DNA from: an uncultured Polaromonas sp.
GTDB taxonomy: Bacteria > Pseudomonadota > Gammaproteobacteria > Burkholderiales > Burkholderiaceae
DNA length: 13,854 bases
Assembly (NCBI GenBank): GCA_946479075.1
Contig: CAMLDT010000084.1
Coordinates: forward strand, 1-13,854
Direction of reading: 5' to 3'
Of the stretch, positions 1 through 6,478 are shown piece after piece. Positions within the stretch are counted from its first letter, which is position 1; every line of letters starts with the position of its first letter. The position numbers and the translations under genes were made by a program. The notes beneath the pieces were generated by a model that was not told where the DNA came from, did not search any database, and saw only the letters and a program-made list of their open reading frames with translations.

Positions 1-924
1 CGCAAACTCGGTTTCCTTCGCGTGGTTGATGGTCGGCGGGTAGTTGCGCACAAACTCGAACTCGCACTCGGCCTCGTGCGCCGCGCAGACATGCTCGGCT
101 ACCTGTTTCATGCGTTTTTCGATCAGCTCCAGCACTTCCAGCGTGAAGGTGCGCACCGTGCCTTGCAGCTCGCAGCTGTCGGGAATCACATTGGTAGCCT
201 CCCCGGCGTGGATCATGGTGACCGAGATCACCCCGGCATCGACCGGCTTCTTGTTGCGGCTGATGATGGTCTGGAACGCCTGCACCATCTGGCAAGCCAC
301 CGGCACCGGGTCGATGCCGTTGTGCGGCAGCGCGGCGTGGCCACCCTTGCCGCGAATCGTGATCTTGAACTCGTTGGTCGAGGCCATCACCGGGCCGGCG
401 CTGGCGGCGAACTTGCCGACCTGCGTGCCCGGCCAGTTGTGCATGCCGAACACCGCGTCCATCGGGAACTTGTCGAACAGCCCGTCCTTGATCATCTCGC
501 GCGCGCCCCCACCGCCCTCCTCGGCCGGCTGGAAAATCAGGTAGACGGTGCCGTCGAAGTTGCGGTTTTTCGCAAAGTGCTGGGCAGCCGCCAGCAGCAT
601 GGCGGTGTGGCCGTCGTGGCCGCAGGCGTGCATCTTGCCGGCGGTCTTGCTGGCGTGCTCGAAGGTGTTGAACTCCTGCATCGGCAGTGCGTCCATGTCG
701 GCACGCAGGCCAATCGCCCGGCTCGACGTGCCGCTCTTGATGATGCCGACCACGCCGGTGGTGCCCATGCCGCGGTGAATGGGAATGCCCCACTCGGTCA
801 ATTTTTGCGCCACCACATCGGCGGTGCGCACCTCTTCGAAACACAGCTCGGGATGAGCATGGATATCACGGCGCACGGCGGCAATGCCTGCGGCCTGGGT
901 GACGATGGAGTCGATGATTTTCAT
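1..924 (-). CDS. M20-family metal-dependent amidohydrolase (hippurate hydrolase / N-acyl amino acid amidase type), C-terminus cut by window edge
   Basis: The reading frame is open from the ATG at 922-924 to the window edge and gives 308 residues. Family members are about 390-400 aa, so roughly 85-90 C-terminal residues, including the last metal-ligand His, lie outside. Visible family signatures are GLRADMDALPM at about 72-82, HACGHDGH at about 99-106 (Cys101 and His103 are the expected metal ligands), QPAEEGGGGA at about 133-142 (acidic catalytic/metal pair) and GMHNWPG at about 161-167. There is no signal peptide, so it is cytoplasmic. Known members hydrolyse N-acyl amino acids or related amides; the substrate here cannot be read from sequence. 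The start is supported by AGAGG at 932-936, seven bases upstream. It begins only 18 bases after the stop of the HAD phosphatase gene, so co-transcription is likely although the function looks unrelated to glycosylation. Confidence 0.93.
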   Translation of the reverse strand, partial: MKIIDSIVTQAAGIAAVRRDIHAHPELCFEEVRTADVVAQKLTEWGIPIHRGMGTTGVVGIIKSGTSSRAIGLRADMDALPMQEFNTFEHASKTAGKMHACGHDGHTAMLLAAAQHFAKNRNFDGTVYLIFQPAEEGGGGAREMIKDGLFDKFPMDAVFGMHNWPGTQVGKFAASAGPVMASTNEFKITIRGKGGHAALPHNGIDPVPVACQMVQAFQTIISRNKKPVDAGVISVTMIHAGEATNVIPDSCELQGTVRTFTLEVLELIEKRMKQVAEHVCAAHEAECEFEFVRNYPPTINHAKETEFA

Positions 925-942
925 GAAAAAACCTCTAGATGG

Positions 943-1626
943 TCAGGGCCGTGGCGCATCCGCGCGGGCGGATGGCTTTCGGATCCAAGCTTGGCCCTGG
1001 TAGTGCGCATAGTCTGCCAGATTTAGCAGCGGCACGTCGCCGCCGGAGTCACCGTAAGCATGCAGCACGATGGGCTCTGGAATGCCGCGCGCCGCCAGCC
1101 AGGCCTGCAGCCGCCGCACCTTCTCCTGTCCGTGGCAATTGGGGCTGGCCATGCGGCCGGTCAGCGCGCCCTCCTGGCTCTCCAGTTCAGTGCAGATGAC
1201 AGCGTCCACGCCCAGCAAACGCCCCACCGCATGTAAATAAATACCCGGCGACGCACTCACGATCACACAACAATGCCCCAGTTGCTGGTGCTGGCGCAGC
1301 CGCATCAGCATGTCGGTCTGCCACTGGGCGGGCAGATAGTCGCGCACAAAATAAGCCGACCACCGCGCGATGTCGGCGTCGCTGCGCCCTTTGAAGCTGG
1401 CTTTCAGCAAACGCGCCTTGGCCCGGTGGTTGCTCATCAGGCGCAACGCAAACGCCAGCAGCCACGGTCCGCTCAGCATCAGGGCCAGCAGAAAACGGGG
1501 CCAGCCAAGGCCGCGCCGCAAGTAGGGCAGCAAGGTGTCGCTGCGTGTCAGGGTTCCGTCAAAATCGAAAGCTGCGACCTCCACGGGTGCAGCAGCGGTG
1601 GGTGGCAAAGCGCCTACCTCTGGCAT
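943..1626 (-). CDS. HAD-superfamily subfamily IB phosphatase, candidate polyprenyl-phosphoryl-phosphoribose phosphatase
   Basis: A 227-aa soluble protein with the HAD motifs in order: FDFDGTLT near 20-27 (nucleophile Asp21, acid/base Asp23), a Ser in VIVSAS at about 124, a conserved Lys at about 169 (GQEKVRR), and GDSGGD at about 192-197 binding Mg2+. The spacing and the helical insert after motif I (about 30-110) fit the IB group that includes phosphoserine phosphatase-like enzymes. UbiA-type phosphoribosyltransferases need a phosphatase partner, and HAD-IB proteins are found beside or fused to them. The proposed role, removing the 5-phosphate from lipid-linked phosphoribose, is inferred from context only. 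I chose the ATG at 1624-1626, with AGG close upstream. An in-frame GTG at 1639-1641 would add five residues but has no Shine-Dalgarno. With the chosen start the gene overlaps the end of the glycosyltransferase gene by 13 bases, indicating translational coupling. Confidence 0.85.
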   Translation of the reverse strand: MPEVGALPPTAAAPVEVAAFDFDGTLTRSDTLLPYLRRGLGWPRFLLALMLSGPWLLAFALRLMSNHRAKARLLKASFKGRSDADIARWSAYFVRDYLPAQWQTDMLMRLRQHQQLGHCCVIVSASPGIYLHAVGRLLGVDAVICTELESQEGALTGRMASPNCHGQEKVRRLQAWLAARGIPEPIVLHAYGDSGGDVPLLNLADYAHYQGQAWIRKPSARADAPRP

Positions 1627-3152
1627 CGCACCTGGCCGCACAAGCGTTCACAAAACGGGCAGCCTGTCATGGGCAGCCAGGCCGGAATGTTGTAGAAGCG
1701 CTGGTAAATCGTCGCCAGCACGCCGTCACGGTAGGTCTGGTAGTTGAAACCCCGGCCTTCCACCGCGTAAAACGGCACACCATCCTGGCTGTAGCTGAGC
1801 ACCTGCACGCTGTCGAAGTAAGGCCGGTAGTCGTCAAGTTGCGGCGTGTCCATGCGGATGATGCGCACGGTTTTGCCCCGGTACAGCGAAAAGTCCACCA
1901 GCATGTCGTCCTGCCGCGCATGAAAGTTGCCCGGGCCGAACACCGGCACATACTGCTTGAGGGTGTAGCCGTAAATCGAGGCCGGCGTGTAGGCGCTGGC
2001 CATCAGCACCACGCCGGGCGCTGTCACCTGGGCCAGCATCTCGCCGGTCTTGTAGCTGCGGATGATCTGCGGATACAGCTTGGTGTTTTTCCAGGTGTCC
2101 AGCGAGGTCGTATACAGGCCCGCCACCACCAGCACGTGCAAGCCGGCAAACAGCCCCATGCCCAGCGCGCAGGCCCTGAGTTTTTCCCGGGGCAAGGCCA
2201 GGGCCAGCAGCGCAAACCCGAAAGAATAAAAAGACAGCACCCAGTGCAGGCCGACCACCTTTTTGAGCGACAGCAGGGCAAAAAACAGCAGCGGCACCAG
2301 CACCACACAGGCCAGCACCCGTTGCTGGCGGGCAGTGGCAGCCAGCGAACTGCGTTGCCGCCAGGCCAGCCATGCGGCTGCTGGCGTGACCAGATAGACC
2401 ATCATGGCCAGGTAAAGCAGGGGCTTGTGCCAGGCGAAGGACTCGCCTTCATTGCGGTTGTAGAGGTTGAACATGATGTTCGACCAGCCATGCGACATGT
2501 TGTAGGCGATGTTGATGGCCGGCCCCGGCAGCGCACACACCACCAGCAGCACCAGCGCCGGCCAGCGTTCGCGCCGGTAGAGCGCGAAATAGACCAGGTA
2601 GGTCAGCCCCAGCACCACCGAAAAATACTTGGACAAAAACGCGCAGCCCAGCGCCAGCCCGGCCAGTGCGTACTGAGCCCAGGCCATACGGTCCAGAACG
2701 TCGCGCCGCTCGGCGCGCAACACCAGTGCCACGGACAGCACCGACCAGAAAATCAGCGGCGTGTCGGTGGTGATCAGGGTGTTGAGCCAGTTCAGCGGCG
2801 TCAGCCAGAAAAACAGCACGGCCCAGGCGGCGCGCTCCCGGCCCAGCGGCGCCAGCGCCCAGCCGACCAGGCCGCCGAGTGCCAGCGGCAGCACCACCAC
2901 CGGCAGGCGAATGGCCCAGGTGGTGTCGCCTAGCACGGCGCGCATCAGCGCAATCAGCCAGCCGACCATGGGCGGATGGTCGTAATACCCCCAATCGGGG
3001 TACACGCCCCACCAGTAAAAAAAGGCCTCATCGCCGGTGATCGGGAAAGTCGCGGCAATCCAGAGGCGCAGCGCCAGCGACAGAACGCCGGCGGCAACCA
3101 GCCAGCGGGTGACGGAAATGGAAGCGGCAGCAGCCTGCAGGCGTGTCAACAT
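1614..3152 (-). CDS. GT39/ArnT-like polyprenyl-phosphate-sugar-dependent membrane glycosyltransferase
   Basis: A 512-aa integral membrane protein with roughly a dozen hydrophobic segments. The first periplasmic loop carries GDEAFFYWW at about 40-48 and GYYDHPPM at about 55-62. The Asp41-Glu42 pair and the YYDHPP block are hallmarks of the PMT_2/ArnT (GT-C) glycosyltransferases, which take a sugar from a polyprenyl-phosphate donor on the outer face of the inner membrane. The acceptor (lipid, pilin, polysaccharide or protein) cannot be read from sequence. The ATG at 3150-3152 has no clear Shine-Dalgarno, but it starts 11 bases after the flippase stop, so coupling is likely. A soluble C-terminal part of about 120 residues follows the last membrane segment. 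The final 15 residues contain four cysteines (CPFC, then two more), which is unusual, and part of this tail is the stretch that overlaps the phosphatase gene. The family call is firm; the donor is inferred from the neighbouring UbiA-type gene. Confidence 0.88.
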   Translation of the reverse strand: MLTRLQAAAASISVTRWLVAAGVLSLALRLWIAATFPITGDEAFFYWWGVYPDWGYYDHPPMVGWLIALMRAVLGDTTWAIRLPVVVLPLALGGLVGWALAPLGRERAAWAVLFFWLTPLNWLNTLITTDTPLIFWSVLSVALVLRAERRDVLDRMAWAQYALAGLALGCAFLSKYFSVVLGLTYLVYFALYRRERWPALVLLVVCALPGPAINIAYNMSHGWSNIMFNLYNRNEGESFAWHKPLLYLAMMVYLVTPAAAWLAWRQRSSLAATARQQRVLACVVLVPLLFFALLSLKKVVGLHWVLSFYSFGFALLALALPREKLRACALGMGLFAGLHVLVVAGLYTTSLDTWKNTKLYPQIIRSYKTGEMLAQVTAPGVVLMASAYTPASIYGYTLKQYVPVFGPGNFHARQDDMLVDFSLYRGKTVRIIRMDTPQLDDYRPYFDSVQVLSYSQDGVPFYAVEGRGFNYQTYRDGVLATIYQRFYNIPAWLPMTGCPFCERLCGQVRCQR

Positions 3153-3163
3153 TTAAAAGGGGC

Positions 3164-4096
3164 TTATCTGAAACTGATGTCTTTGCGAATGGCGGCACTA
3201 TAGACCAGTGCCAGCGCACCGATGGCCACCGCCAGCCAGAGCGTCACCAGCCGCACCTGCACCGTGACGCCCAGGGCCTGGCCCGCGCTGGCGCCATGGG
3301 CGACCAGCAAGGCGGCCAGGATCACCTCCATGCCGCCCAGCCCAGCCGGCAGCAGCGACAAGGCCCCACCCACCATGGCCACCGCATAAAAGCCGGTGGC
3401 TTCCAGGGCGCTCACAGCCAGTCCGGCCTGACTGCACAGCAGCCACACCGCCGCGCCTTGCGCGGCCCACGCCACCAGGGTCAGGCTCAGCCACACCCAT
3501 GAACGCGTCGCCAGGCAGGCCCAGGCCTCGCGCAGCCAGCCAAAGCGCCGCAGCAGCGCATGGCGCCCTTTGAACCAAAGCACCGCGACAACCAGGGCAA
3601 GCGCCGCGGTCAGGCTCGCGATGCCCAGCGCGAGTTGCGGCCCGGCCAGGCCAGCCAGCCACCAGGCGACCGGCAGGCACAGCAACAGCAGCCCCAACAG
3701 ATCAGCCAGCCGCTCCGCGCCGAAAATCGCCAGGCTTTGGCTGGCACTCAAGGGATTGCGCGCCAGCAGCAGCCCACGCGCCGCCTCGCCGACATTGCCG
3801 GGGGTGGGCGTGAAGGTGTACCCAGCCAGGTAGAGCCGGAGCGCTTCGGTGATCTGCAGCGGCCGGCCATAGTGGGCCATCCAGAGGCGCCAGCGCAGCC
3901 CGCGCAGCAGGTAGTTGAGCAGGCACAAGGCGATGGCCTGTGCGCCGGCCACCGACCCCAGGGCGCGCAGCGTGGTCAGCGGGCTGCCGTCTGCAAACAC
4001 GGCCAGCACCACGGCATACACCGTGGCGGCCGCCCCCATCACGAGCAGCAGCGGTTTGAGCGGCAGGCGCCCGGCCGGCCCGGCAGGCAGGCTCAA
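3164..4096 (-). CDS. UPF0104 / lysylphosphatidylglycerol-synthase TM-region family membrane protein, candidate lipid-sugar flippase
   Basis: A 310-aa polytopic membrane protein of the PF03706 type. Family-like blocks are NYLLRGLRWRLWM at about 61-73, GYTFTPTPGNVGEAARG at about 92-108, AERLADLLGLLLL at about 127-139, and a C-terminal LSLLPAGLGGMEV block. These correspond to the flippase half of MprF, without a lysyltransferase domain. Stand-alone members occur in glycosylation loci and are proposed to move lipids or lipid-linked sugars; that role here is inference. The start is a TTG at 4094-4096 that overlaps the UbiA stop codon (four-base TTGA overlap), a classic coupled arrangement. The next in-frame ATG, around residue 20, lies inside the first membrane helix and is less likely. 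The stop is 11 bases before the glycosyltransferase start. A sterol- or hopanoid-related role cannot be excluded, since the family is functionally broad. Confidence 0.85.
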   Translation of the reverse strand: MSLPAGPAGRLPLKPLLLVMGAAATVYAVVLAVFADGSPLTTLRALGSVAGAQAIALCLLNYLLRGLRWRLWMAHYGRPLQITEALRLYLAGYTFTPTPGNVGEAARGLLLARNPLSASQSLAIFGAERLADLLGLLLLCLPVAWWLAGLAGPQLALGIASLTAALALVVAVLWFKGRHALLRRFGWLREAWACLATRSWVWLSLTLVAWAAQGAAVWLLCSQAGLAVSALEATGFYAVAMVGGALSLLPAGLGGMEVILAALLVAHGASAGQALGVTVQVRLVTLWLAVAIGALALVYSAAIRKDISFR

Positions 4097-4947
4097 AAGC
4101 GGTGCCCCAGAAACACCACCATCCAGGCTCCCAGCGCCACCAGGATCCAGGGGTCGCGCAGCAGGTCCCGGGAGACATCCTCGCCGCGCCCGCGGTGGAC
4201 CTGGTAGGCATAACGCAGCAAGGCAAACACCACGATGGGTACGGTGTAGAGCAGCCGGTCGCCGTGCTGGCGCTGGGCCTCGGCACTTGCCGCAAACAGG
4301 CCGTAGGTCATCAGCGAAGCGGTCATGGTCACCGCCATGAAGATGTCCAGCAGCGCCGGCGGGTAATGTTCCAGCACCGCACGCTGGTCCGCCTCGTCAT
4401 GAAAACTTTCGGCCTTGCGCTTGGAAAACCCGAGAAACAGCGCCACGAAGAGGCCGGCCAGCAGCATCCAGCGCGAAGGCGGAATGCCGACAGCCAGCGT
4501 CCCGGCGAGCAGCCTGAGCATGAAGCCCGAGGCGATGATGGTCACATCCACCACGGGCACGTGTTTGAGGCCCCAGGAATAGGCCAGGTTGAGGGCCAGA
4601 TAAAGCCCCAGCAACACCAGCAGCTTGACATTGCCCGCCGCCAGGCCCACACCCAAGGCCAGCAACAGCGCAGCCAGTGTCAGCGCGGCAGCCGGGGGCA
4701 CGGCGCCGCTGGCCAGCGGCCGCAGGCGCTTGACCGGATGGCGCGCATCGGCCGGGCGGTCGTGCCAGTCATTGAGGATGTAGACCAGGCTGGAAAAACA
4801 GCAGAACGCGGCAAAGGCATTGAGCACCGTGAGCGCCAGCGGCCCATTGCCCCAGGTCTCGCTGAACACCAGCCCGGCGAACACAAAAGCGTTCTTGAGC
4901 CACTGGTGGGGACGCATCAGGGTGATGAGGCTGAGAAGCAGGCGCAT
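4093..4947 (-). CDS. UbiA-family decaprenyl-phosphate phosphoribosyltransferase-like enzyme (DPPR synthase type)
   Basis: A 284-aa membrane enzyme with about 8-9 hydrophobic segments. RPHQWLKN at about 12-19 is followed by an NDxxDxxxDxxHPxKxxRP block at about 59-77, then YSWGLKHVPVVD at about 123-134, SGFMLRLLAG at about 140-149 and a SKRKAE segment. This set matches mycobacterial Rv3806c-type DPPR synthase (known length about 302 aa) rather than quinone- or heme-pathway UbiA/COX10 enzymes. Rv3806c transfers phosphoribose from PRPP to decaprenyl phosphate; the lipid in this organism would presumably be a shorter polyprenyl phosphate. I chose the ATG at 4945-4947 because it leaves a family-like N-terminus, although it lacks an obvious Shine-Dalgarno. 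An in-frame ATG at 5062-5064 has GGAGGT 12 bases upstream and would add a 39-residue Pro/Ala/Cys-rich extension, so the true start is uncertain. It is the first gene of the minus-strand glycosylation cluster. Confidence 0.9.
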   Translation of the reverse strand: MRLLLSLITLMRPHQWLKNAFVFAGLVFSETWGNGPLALTVLNAFAAFCCFSSLVYILNDWHDRPADARHPVKRLRPLASGAVPPAAALTLAALLLALGVGLAAGNVKLLVLLGLYLALNLAYSWGLKHVPVVDVTIIASGFMLRLLAGTLAVGIPPSRWMLLAGLFVALFLGFSKRKAESFHDEADQRAVLEHYPPALLDIFMAVTMTASLMTYGLFAASAEAQRQHGDRLLYTVPIVVFALLRYAYQVHRGRGEDVSRDLLRDPWILVALGAWMVVFLGHRF

Positions 4948-5083
4948 GGACAAACGGGGGCCGGTGAGTGCCGGCAGAAGAAAACAGCCGGTCTGTCTCA
5001 AGCATAACTGACACGCTGCGCCAGCCTGCGGGCGGACAGCGGCGGACGGCGCTGGCACGGCCATCCGCCGGCGGCCACCTCCA
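4948..5083 (-). promoter_or_regulatory. Leader/upstream region of the UbiA-type gene with alternative start signals
   Basis: This stretch lies between the chosen UbiA start and the repeat. On the minus strand it carries a strong Shine-Dalgarno-like GGAGGT (5077-5082) followed 12 bases later by ATG (5062-5064), in frame with UbiA. It also holds an imperfect hairpin: GGCGGA at 5041-5046 pairs with TCCGCC at 5064-5069, and a second GGCGGA lies just before. I see no convincing sigma-70 promoter. The region is either a leader with secondary structure or an N-terminal extension of the enzyme. Confidence 0.35.
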
Positions 5084-5149
5084 TTTACAAGCAAAAAAGG
5101 CCTGTAGCCCTTGTCCAGTTTGCGTAGTCAGCTATTGATAAGATAGCAA
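5084..5149 (+). repeat. Interspersed ~66-bp repeat, copy 1 (intergenic)
   Basis: It aligns without gaps over 66 bases to a second copy at 10542-10607, same strand, with 46 of 66 identical positions by hand count. The best block is GCCTGTAGCCCTT, identical in both; other shared blocks are AAGCAAAAA at the left end, AGCTAT, and TAGCAA at the right end. This copy contains GCTAT-7nt-ATAGC, a small perfect hairpin at 5131-5147. On the minus strand it reads AAGG-8nt-CCTT followed by a run of Ts, a weak terminator-like structure 33 bases downstream of the substrate-binding-protein stop at 5182. It resembles a short repeat I recall as frequent in Comamonadaceae genomes; that recollection was not checked. 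Confidence 0.8.
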
Positions 5150-5181
5150 ACAGCAAACCGCTGAGGGCGGCCTGCAGCAGC

Positions 5182-6315
5182 TCAGGTGCGTACGCGGCCG
5201 TCGCCGGTCAACATCGACAGCTCGACAAAACTCGATGCCACGTGATCGGTCGGCGAAAAGCTGACAGAGAAGCCGCCCAGCGACTGGCTGCCCAGGCTTT
5301 CAAGGCCGGCGATCAGGGATTCGCGGGTTGGTTTGGCGCCCGCCCGCCGGAGCCCGTCCACAAACAACTTGGCCGCGATATACCCCTCCATGCTGGAGAA
5401 ATTGGCCTGCGCGTCCTTGCCGGCCGCCTTGACCGCCTCGACAAACTCGCGGGCGATGGGGCGGGCCGCGTTGTACGGCGAAGGCATGACTTGCGAGACC
5501 ACCACGCCGGCGCCGTCCTTGCCGAGTTCGTCAGCGAGCGCTTGCGTACCCACAAACGACACGTTGTAAAAGGTGCCGCCGTAACCGGCTTTGCGCGCCT
5601 CGCGGATGAAAGCGGCGCACGACTTGTAGGCGCTGATCTGCACCACGGCATCGGGCGCCGCCGCCACCAGCGTTTTCACCGCGGCCGCCACGTCCACCGA
5701 ATTGCGCTCCACCGTCGCCTGCGCCACGGTCTTCAGGTTCTGGGCGCCAAGGGCCAGCGTCACGCCGTCGAGCCCGGCCTTGCCGTAGGCATCGTTCTGG
5801 TAGAACACCGCGATTTTTTTCAGGCCCAGGCTGGTCAGCTGTTTGACGATGAGGCCGGTCTCGTCGTTGTACGAGGCGCGGACGTGAAAGGCGTATTTGT
5901 TGAAGGGATCACGCAACGCCATGGCGCCGGTGAAAGGCGCGATGAAGGGCGCCCTGTCTTTGGTGGCCAGCGGCAAGGCAGCCACGCTGGTGGGCGTGCC
6001 GATGTAGCCGAACAGCGCAAACACGTCTTCGGCCAGCAGCTTGCGTGTGTTTTCGGCGCAGCGGTCCGGCTCGTAGCCATCGTCGAGGTTGCGGATTTCG
6101 ATCAGCCGCTTGCCGACGCCGCCCTGGGCATTGACCTGGTCGAAATGGACCTTGGCCCCCTGGTAGAACTGGATGCCCAGCTGCGCGGCCGGGCCGGTGA
6201 AGGCGGCCGACTGACCGAGAATGATCTTGCTGTCGGACTGCGCGCGGGCGATGTTGAAACCAGCCAGCATGGCGGCACCGGCGGTGAGGGAGAAGGTTCG
6301 GCGATTGATAAGCAT
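5182..6315 (-). CDS. ABC-type branched-chain amino-acid-like substrate-binding protein (Peripla_BP_6) with Tat-like signal
   Basis: A 377-aa periplasmic binding protein. Residues 1 to about 25 are a signal peptide with a twin-arginine motif (NRRTFSLT) ahead of a hydrophobic stretch and an ARA-Q cleavage site, which suggests Tat export. The mature part begins with KIILGQSAAFTGPAA and FYQGAKVHFDQVNAQGG, then a LFGYIGTPTS ligand-loop region and a type-I periplasmic fold to the C-terminus, typical of LivJ-like proteins. In Burkholderiales such proteins often bind amino acids, aromatic acids or other carboxylates; the ligand here is unknown. No permease or ATPase is adjacent, so it may be an orphan receptor. 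The ATG at 6313-6315 is preferred over an upstream GTG because GGAGA lies eight bases before it and the signal peptide then starts correctly. It is a clear paralog of the gene at 6479-7588. Confidence 0.93.
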   Translation of the reverse strand: MLINRRTFSLTAGAAMLAGFNIARAQSDSKIILGQSAAFTGPAAQLGIQFYQGAKVHFDQVNAQGGVGKRLIEIRNLDDGYEPDRCAENTRKLLAEDVFALFGYIGTPTSVAALPLATKDRAPFIAPFTGAMALRDPFNKYAFHVRASYNDETGLIVKQLTSLGLKKIAVFYQNDAYGKAGLDGVTLALGAQNLKTVAQATVERNSVDVAAAVKTLVAAAPDAVVQISAYKSCAAFIREARKAGYGGTFYNVSFVGTQALADELGKDGAGVVVSQVMPSPYNAARPIAREFVEAVKAAGKDAQANFSSMEGYIAAKLFVDGLRRAGAKPTRESLIAGLESLGSQSLGGFSVSFSPTDHVASSFVELSMLTGDGRVRT

Positions 6316-6323
6316 GCGTTGAT

Positions 6324-6328
6324 TCTCC
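6324..6328 (-). promoter_or_regulatory. Shine-Dalgarno GGAGA that decides the start of the first binding protein
   Basis: GGAGA on the minus strand, eight bases before the ATG at 6313-6315. The longer reading frame would begin at a GTG at 6340-6342, upstream of this site, so the site argues for the shorter, signal-peptide-aligned start. Confidence 0.7.
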
Positions 6329-6397
6329 GCGGCAACCTGCACCGGAAGCTGACAGCCGGATCACCCGTATCCCACCTTTGTGACATATTGAATACTT

Positions 6398-6462
6398 TAG
6401 CGCTATGAAATCTGATTTATAAGGGTTAACCCTTGAATTCAAGTCAGAAAACTGTCAGTTTT
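6398..6462 (-). promoter_or_regulatory. Palindrome-rich promoter/operator region upstream of the Tat-type binding protein
   Basis: Perfect palindromes are AAGGGTTAACCCTT (6421-6434), CTTGAATTCAAG (6432-6443) and TAGCGCTA (6398-6405). There is also a near-palindrome AAAACTG-T-CAGTTTT (6448-6462). On the minus strand TTGAAT (6437-6442) and TATAAA (6416-6421) could be -35 and -10 boxes with a 15-base spacer, and the 14-bp palindrome falls in that spacer. The local sequence is strikingly AT-rich compared with the flanking genes. The layout suggests a regulator-controlled promoter for the gene starting at 6315. No regulator gene is in the window, and the promoter boxes are a by-eye match. Confidence 0.5.
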
Positions 6463-6478
6463 TGTCGCGGCGCTCCAA

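Noticed and set aside
1545..2933. A 462-codon open frame on the plus strand opposite the GT39-like gene
   Set aside because: His/Gln/Arg-rich translation with no domain; it is the antisense shadow of a clear membrane glycosyltransferase in GC-rich DNA.
3560..5007. Plus-strand open frames (3560-4207, 4102-5007) opposite the flippase and UbiA genes
   Set aside because: Gln/His/Arg-rich antisense translations; the minus-strand genes have hydrophobic helices and conserved motifs.
5084..5149. Repeat considered as a CRISPR unit or IS inverted end
   Set aside because: Only two copies 5.4 kb apart, same orientation, no regular spacers, no transposase and no flanking target duplication that I can see.
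5242..6408. A 388-codon open frame on the plus strand
   Set aside because: Antisense shadow of the Tat-type binding protein; His/Gly/Arg-rich and no family pattern.
6448..6462. AAAACTG-T-CAGTTTT considered as a terminator for the second binding protein
   Set aside because: The arms leave almost no loop (one base) and the minus strand has only TTTT within the arm, so it is a poor RNA hairpin; it fits better as a protein-binding dyad.
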